A stretch of DNA of 64,000 nt. Origin: Dyadobacter sandarakinus. Lineage in GTDB: Bacteria > Bacteroidota > Bacteroidia > Cytophagales > Spirosomataceae. Positions 63,548-64,000 of this stretch are shown here, one piece after another. Below the pieces are notes generated by a model, which was not told where the DNA came from, searched no databases, and saw nothing but the letters and a program-made list of their open reading frames with translations. Every line of letters begins with the position of its first letter. Within the stretch, counting starts at the first letter, position 1. Position numbers and translations under genes: made by a program. Location of the stretch: contig NZ_CP056775.1 in the NCBI RefSeq assembly GCF_016894445.1, forward strand, positions 5,575,001 to 5,639,000, in the 5' to 3' direction.

Positions 63548-63734
63548 ATGAAAAAGTCTTTGATCGCTACATTACTGTGTTAAAGAAGTCAAATCCGTGG
63601 ATATGGCAAAGTACCCGTCAAATTCTGAAAGTACGTACCCGATCGCAGTAGGGGATTTGCCGAGAGGCATCTACTATGTGCATTTGATCTACGAAAACCA
63701 ACCCACCCAAACAACCAGGATCATATTGGAATAA
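63548..63734 (+). pseudogene. Deletion remnant of a secreted protein with T9SS-like tail
   Basis: An ATG at 63548 opens MKKSLIATLLC, the start of a signal peptide, then hits TAA. In another frame the sequence continues with SVDMAKYPSNSESTYPIAV, then GDLPRGIYYVHLIY, and ends RIILE and a stop at 63732. That end has the form of a type A sorting tail (LPxGxYxV...). It looks like a gene with its middle deleted and its frame shifted. Confidence 0.6.
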
Positions 63735-63766
63735 CATTTACGAACTGCATTCAACTCATCATTCCT

Positions 63767-64000
63767 CTATTTGGAAACCTTGTAGCGCGTCCGCGCGTAG
63801 TGTCTCAGGGTCGATATTTTTAGCTGGTTGTTTTTTACTGCCACCAGTTTCTGCTCTTTAAAAATCCCGTTTTTGTCCAGGAAGCCTACAATGCATGACC
63901 GGTCTTCCGACCCCTTTTTCAGTTGTACCTTGGGCATAATGCCGAAGTTGGGTACTTTCAGGGTGTCTTCCCCTTCCACTTCCATATATTTGATTTTAAT
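63767..64000 (-). CDS. C-terminal part of a protein of unknown function
   Basis: The frame is open to the right edge, so the start is outside the window; 77 residues are visible. They end RHYARTRYKVSK. Segments such as VPNFGIMPKVQLKKGSEDRS and GIFKEQKLVAVKNNQLKIST (in parts) look like short beta strands. No family recognised. Confidence 0.55.
   Translation of the reverse strand: MKIKYMEVEGEDTLKVPNFGIMPKVQLKKGSEDRSCIVGFLDKNGIFKEQKLVAVKNNQLKISTLRHYARTRYKVSK

Overview
The window comes from a member of the Bacteroidota, most likely a Cytophagales bacterium of the Dyadobacter/Spirosoma kind. This is inferred from gene content: a complete porP-gldKLMN block for gliding and type IX secretion (T9SS), a T9SS type A sorting-domain protein, DUF4271 and DUF3109 proteins, split transketolase genes, Tat-exported Gfo/Idh/MocA and TIM-barrel sugar proteins, a DUF1080 protein, and promoter boxes of the Bacteroidota type (TAnnTTTG). 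There is no prophage, no insertion sequence with a transposase, no CRISPR array and no RNA gene that I can see. It reads as ordinary chromosome with several small oddities.

Layout. 1-8.6 kb: the end of a two-domain DUF1080 protein, an NlpC/P60 lipoprotein, a FAH-family hydrolase, an M23 peptidase, Bcp peroxiredoxin, the two halves of transketolase, and an ECF sigma factor followed by a single-span membrane protein and a Spy/CpxP-like periplasmic protein. 8.6-13.5 kb: a SulP transporter with a beta-carbonic anhydrase, two very small proteins, HisB and riboflavin synthase. 13.6-18.4 kb: a PASTA protein overlapping a T9SS cargo protein, a rhodanese, MiaA, and a collagen-like lipoprotein. 18.4-27.6 kb, all on the minus strand: sucD, a DUF4271 protein, hemD, porP, gldK, gldL, gldM, gldN. 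Terminator-like hairpins lie inside the gld block.

27.7-45.7 kb: an unknown membrane protein, azurin, a TPR protein, exported Mn-type SOD, recR, clpS, a sodium:solute symporter, a secreted protein, an alkyltransferase-like protein (PAHR in place of PCHR), a DUF3109 protein, a LysM lytic transglycosylase, an O-methyltransferase, rmlA-rmlB-galE for nucleotide sugars, a SirB1-like protein, a phosphopantetheinyl transferase, a WD40 protein, a DivIVA-domain protein and folB.

45.7-55.4 kb: a perfect 32-bp inverted repeat pair, then the region I find most interesting. This is a complete ebo cluster, eboA-B-C-D-E-F on the minus strand, followed by a saccharopine dehydrogenase-like gene that resembles carboxynorspermidine dehydrogenase. 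In cyanobacteria the ebo genes are tied to moving a scytonemin precursor to the periplasm. No pigment genes are visible here, so the substrate is unknown.

55.4-64 kb: an aminopeptidase P, a subtilisin-like protease, a Na+/H+ antiporter, a Tat-exported oxidoreductase plus TIM-barrel pair, a Crp/Fnr regulator, and two tandem paralogues that share a nearly identical leader and promoter but have diverged bodies. A deletion remnant of a T9SS-tail gene follows, and the 3' end of a further gene runs off the right edge.

Start codons were chosen by family alignment from memory and by the nearest ATG. Several longer in-frame extensions begin at TTG or GTG and were trimmed.
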